A stretch of DNA of 64,000 bases from positions 27,138,039-27,202,038 of the forward strand of contig CM037472.1 in NCBI GenBank assembly GCA_021014325.1, given 5' to 3'. Position numbers and translations under genes: made by a program. Origin of the DNA: Plazaster borealis (taxonomy: Eukaryota > Echinodermata > Asteroidea > Forcipulatida > Labidiasteridae). The first letter of the stretch is position 1, and each line of letters begins with the position of its first letter. Below the pieces are notes generated by a model. The model saw only the letters and a list, made by a program, of their open reading frames with translations, did not search any database and was not told the DNA's origin. Of the stretch, positions 62,501 through 64,000 are shown one piece after another.

Positions 62501-63470
62501 GCACTACACGTCAAAGGGAATCAACAGCTTTATGTTCCATCCAAAGGATGAAGAAGCAAGGTCAAGTGTCTTGCAAAACGACACATGCGTCAAGACCGGG
62601 ACTCGAACCCACAACCTGATCAGAAACACCAGAGCCTTGAGACCGGTGCACTAGACTGCTCGGACACATTGTTAATATTACAGTCAGAGTATGTCTGCCA
62701 AAGCGTTCCTCTTGCAAGTTGCCTTGACAAAATGCCATGTGTGATAAGACCCTTAGGTTCTCCTAATGACTGCTCCTGGGCCCAATGTCATAGAGCTGCT
62801 TAAGCAAAAAACATTGCTTCACATTTTTCAGCTGAGCACAAATGAGCAGGATACCAGTCACAGATGGTACATGTAAAATAGTAATTTGGCTGGTAATCTT
62901 TTTCTGGTAACCATAATTTTGTTGTGCTTAGCTACTTTTTGTGCTAATGCAGCTCTATGCAACTGGGCCCTTTCAACGAGACTCCAGGTCTGAGGTCTCC
63001 ACCTGCCTTGTACCTCAATTAGCAGAAGTCCATCAGAATATACAGATTAAAAGGAAAAACTTTAAAGAATTATTTCCATGGTGATATTGCAAGCTTTTGG
63101 AGCTTGAATGTAAATGTTCATACTCTAAAATCTAAACATTAACTAAAGAAAAAATGACTGCATTATGAAATGTAGCAAAGGGGCTAAACCTAAACACGCA
63201 AATCAAATCAAACCGCAAAAAGAAGGGAACAACAAGTTTTTATTGAGCTCCAACAACCTACCTTGCAATAGTTAGATTGGGTTTCAATCCCACCGCTAGC
63301 TGAAGTCTTATCAAGGCCTCATCAGGTTTGCCTTGCAGGAGAAGAAGGCGACCCACATGGACATTGTAGACGGCATTGTTCTGATCAAGGGACAGGGCGT
63401 CTAGGTATTTCAGGTAAGCTTGCCCAAGGGGCGTCTCTTGATCAGAGGCTGCCTGAGCTGCCCGACCATC
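53553..63470 (-). CDS. TPR-domain protein of unknown function (3' part of gene)
   Basis: Ten minus-strand exons: 63470..63262, 61945..61808, 60760..60620, 59993..59765, 59246..59042, 58263..58045, 57375..57175, 56268..56117, 55005..54789 and 53692..53553. All phases match, giving 616 residues to a TGA; the 5' end is beyond the window. Visible residues 1-110 contain tetratricopeptide-like helices (AYLKYLDALSLDQNNAVYNV, EALIRLQLAVGLKPNLTIAR, FYLGLALAQQ). A helical region to about 305 follows (LEWILLDCHSNLLEMLQE, LSYRASIAQEGKP). A low-complexity Ala/Gly/Arg/Pro/Lys linker spans about 325-455, with ARGRG, RGG and AAKTPAK motifs. A conserved C-terminal module follows (RITYPARLGLARALAKEADD, IHDAYIEMADLVVK, SFDDAYLHGEAVRLLMKHEK, WGRVMGIG, FKSKLLMNVYAGVN). 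TPRs usually mediate protein-protein binding; no enzyme motif is seen. I do not recognise the family name. It is convergent with POLA2. Confidence 0.8.
53823..54016. mobile_element. GGGCCCAATT-family MITE copy (TPR last intron)
   Basis: GGTCCCAATTTTATAAAGCT left and AGTATAAAATTGGGCCC right. The internal TACCAACCAGAATATCAT is a diverged family marker. Confidence 0.7.
55360..55632. repeat. 43-bp minisatellite (~5-6 units)
   Basis: GTGAGTGACCAGAAGCGGGT followed by CCTAATTCCCGATGCCTGGGT recurs with an exact 43-bp period (units at 55451, 55494, 55537 and 55580), with more diverged units at the start. Located in the TPR gene intron. Confidence 0.9.
55934..56026. repeat. 21-bp tandem repeat (4 units)
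   Basis: GCCCTATCTACTGGCTTTGG plus T, repeated four times with two point differences. It lies within 90 bp of the next TPR exon and creates the long apparent open frames there. Confidence 0.9.
56520..56830 (-). repeat. SINE-like repeat with tRNA-like end (TPR intron)
   Basis: Near copy of 42760..43090: ATTATTATATATTTCTGGTA, CTGTAAACAAGGGTGCTTG, and a final GACCGGGACTCGAACCC (reverse B box). Confidence 0.7.
56887..57073. mobile_element. GGGCCCAATT-family MITE copy (TPR intron)
   Basis: GGGCCCAATTTCACAGAGAT left and GGCTCTATGAAACTGGGC right; internal CAGGAAACCAGTCACAGAC. About 100 bp from the exon ending at 57175. Confidence 0.75.
57505..57595 (-). repeat. tRNA-like fragment (reverse strand)
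   Basis: The minus strand reads CTCAGTGGTCTAGTGGTAAG and then GGTTCAAATCCCACCC, the A- and B-box parts of a tRNA. The acceptor stem does not close convincingly, so it is treated as a SINE head or tRNA relic. Confidence 0.45.
57735..58040 (+). repeat. tRNA-derived SINE with (CAAA)n tail
   Basis: Head GTGGTCAAGTGGTTAGACTG with GGGTTCGAATC (A and B boxes), a body of about 220 bp, and an AAACAAACAAACAC-type tail ending at about 58040. The tail abuts the splice donor of the TPR exon 58263..58045. Confidence 0.7.
60031..60235. repeat. Hairpin-bearing terminal repeat copy (60 kb)
   Basis: Arms 60031..60087 and 60110..60166 pair over about 57 bp (GGAGACTTCTTAGTTCTGA with mirrored AGAACTAAGTAGTCTCC, AGTACTACCTGGGGAGG with CCTCCCCAGGTAGTACT). 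It is followed by ACTCCGCGACAGTAGAACAA as in the 19.5 and 21.9 kb copies. Confidence 0.75.
60863..61221. mobile_element. TIR element, AAGTGAGGG family
   Basis: Left CTTAAGTGAGGG and right CCCTCACTTAAAG are inverted ends, and the interior is inverse to 35397..35620. No coding frame. Confidence 0.65.
61426..61593. mobile_element. GGGCCCAATT-family MITE copy (TPR intron)
   Basis: GGGCCTAATTTCATAGAGTT left, CTTTGAAACTGATCCC right; internal CACCAGCTAAAATACCATGT and GACTGGTATCCTGC. Confidence 0.7.
62250..62670 (-). repeat. SINE-like composite repeat with tRNA-like end
   Basis: Begins TATTATAATAATAAATTTTT, then TAGCACTTTATCTACGGGCG, and ends AAGACCGGGACTCGAACCC. The first half is shared with 7290..7500, and the second half with 42760..43090 and 56520..56830. 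Confidence 0.6.
62778..62970. mobile_element. GGGCCCAATT-family MITE copy (TPR intron)
   Basis: GGGCCCAATGTCATAGAGCT left and AGCTCTATGCAACTGGGCCC right, inverse orientation of the internal markers. Confidence 0.8.
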
Positions 63471-63591
63471 CTGCGTAGAGTGGGGGAAACAAAAATTATT
63501 CGGTGGAACACTTTTCCTTTTTTTTGCAGCCTCCTCAGAGTGAAAAACAAAAAGTCAAAGCTAAAGAAATTATTTTATAAGAAATAAAAAC

Positions 63592-63896
63592 TTAAAGGTA
63601 TTATACAATATTGATAGAGCTGACAAAATAGTCGCAAACAGTGTTCATGTTTTGTGTGATACATGAAATAACAATAACGTGTAAACACATTGTCCTTAAA
63701 TATGGTAGTAATAACTGAAATCAGCTGTTGCATTTTGTTTCCGTTTTCATATTGAGTTTTCTTGAATTACTTCATTTCAGAGGGAAATATTTCACAGAAA
63801 AATTGTTGTAGTATGAACTTAATAATCAGTAAGTTTTCAGACTAAAATTTAACAATGATGTTTTTTATCCTTACCAATCCTGTATAATACCTTTAA
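63592..63896. mobile_element. TTAAAGG-family MITE copy, diverged
   Basis: TTAAAGGTATTATACAATAT left, TGTATAATACCTTTAA right. Lies 120 bp from the rightmost TPR exon. Confidence 0.7.
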
Positions 63897-64000
63897 TTCA
63901 AACATGCAATGATGAACCCAATATTTTAGAGGCACATAAAGCAAGACCAACAACTTGATCACATTAAACATTATACAAATCAGTTAAGGAAAGGGGGTTA

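Overview
The window is animal nuclear DNA, most likely from an echinoderm and possibly a sea star. It is AT-rich and intron-dense, full of short inverted-repeat elements and tRNA-derived SINE-like repeats, and its genes are split into small exons with GT/AG borders. The echinoderm assignment rests on deuterostome-like gene content, a two-selenocysteine selenoprotein L gene (known from aquatic animals, absent from mammals) and the repeat style. No species can be named from the sequence alone.

Layout: six protein genes can be assembled exon by exon with consistent splice phases. (1) ACTR2 (Arp2), minus strand, 299..1729, only the first two coding exons, continuing off the left edge. (2) NENF (neudesin), plus strand, 2093..6347, complete, 4 exons, divergent from ACTR2 across about 360 bp. 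(3) Selenoprotein L, plus strand, 8761..18083, complete, 8 exons; exon 5 has two in-frame TGA codons forming a U-L-P-U motif, and a good form II SECIS hairpin lies about 40 bp after the stop. (4) An I-kappa-B inhibitor of NF-kappa-B, plus strand, 25150..31796, 4 exons, with a DSGIDS phosphodegron, ankyrin repeats and two perfect kappa-B sites upstream. (5) POLA2 (DNA polymerase alpha subunit B), plus strand, 37907..50424, 14 exons, with an E2F site upstream. (6) A TPR-domain protein I cannot name, minus strand, 53553..63470, ten exons visible, 5' end off the right edge, convergent with POLA2.

Between and inside these genes lie many non-autonomous elements: a 300-400 bp family with TTAAAGG ends, a roughly 190 bp family with GGGCCCAATT ends, a CAGGGCT-ended (hAT-like) family, several tRNA-like SINE families, and larger TIR elements (4640..5459, 5597..6153, 19940..20717). 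The large gene-poor stretch 18.5-24.7 kb holds remains of a Penelope-like retroelement: a broken GIY-YIG endonuclease, two hammerhead-like RNA cores and copies of a hairpin-bearing terminal repeat.

The genes do not form a functional cluster; this is ordinary animal gene order. The most notable biology is the two-selenocysteine selenoprotein L gene with a matching SECIS element, which standard gene finding would truncate or call a pseudogene, and the I-kappa-B promoter architecture, which suggests NF-kappa-B feedback.
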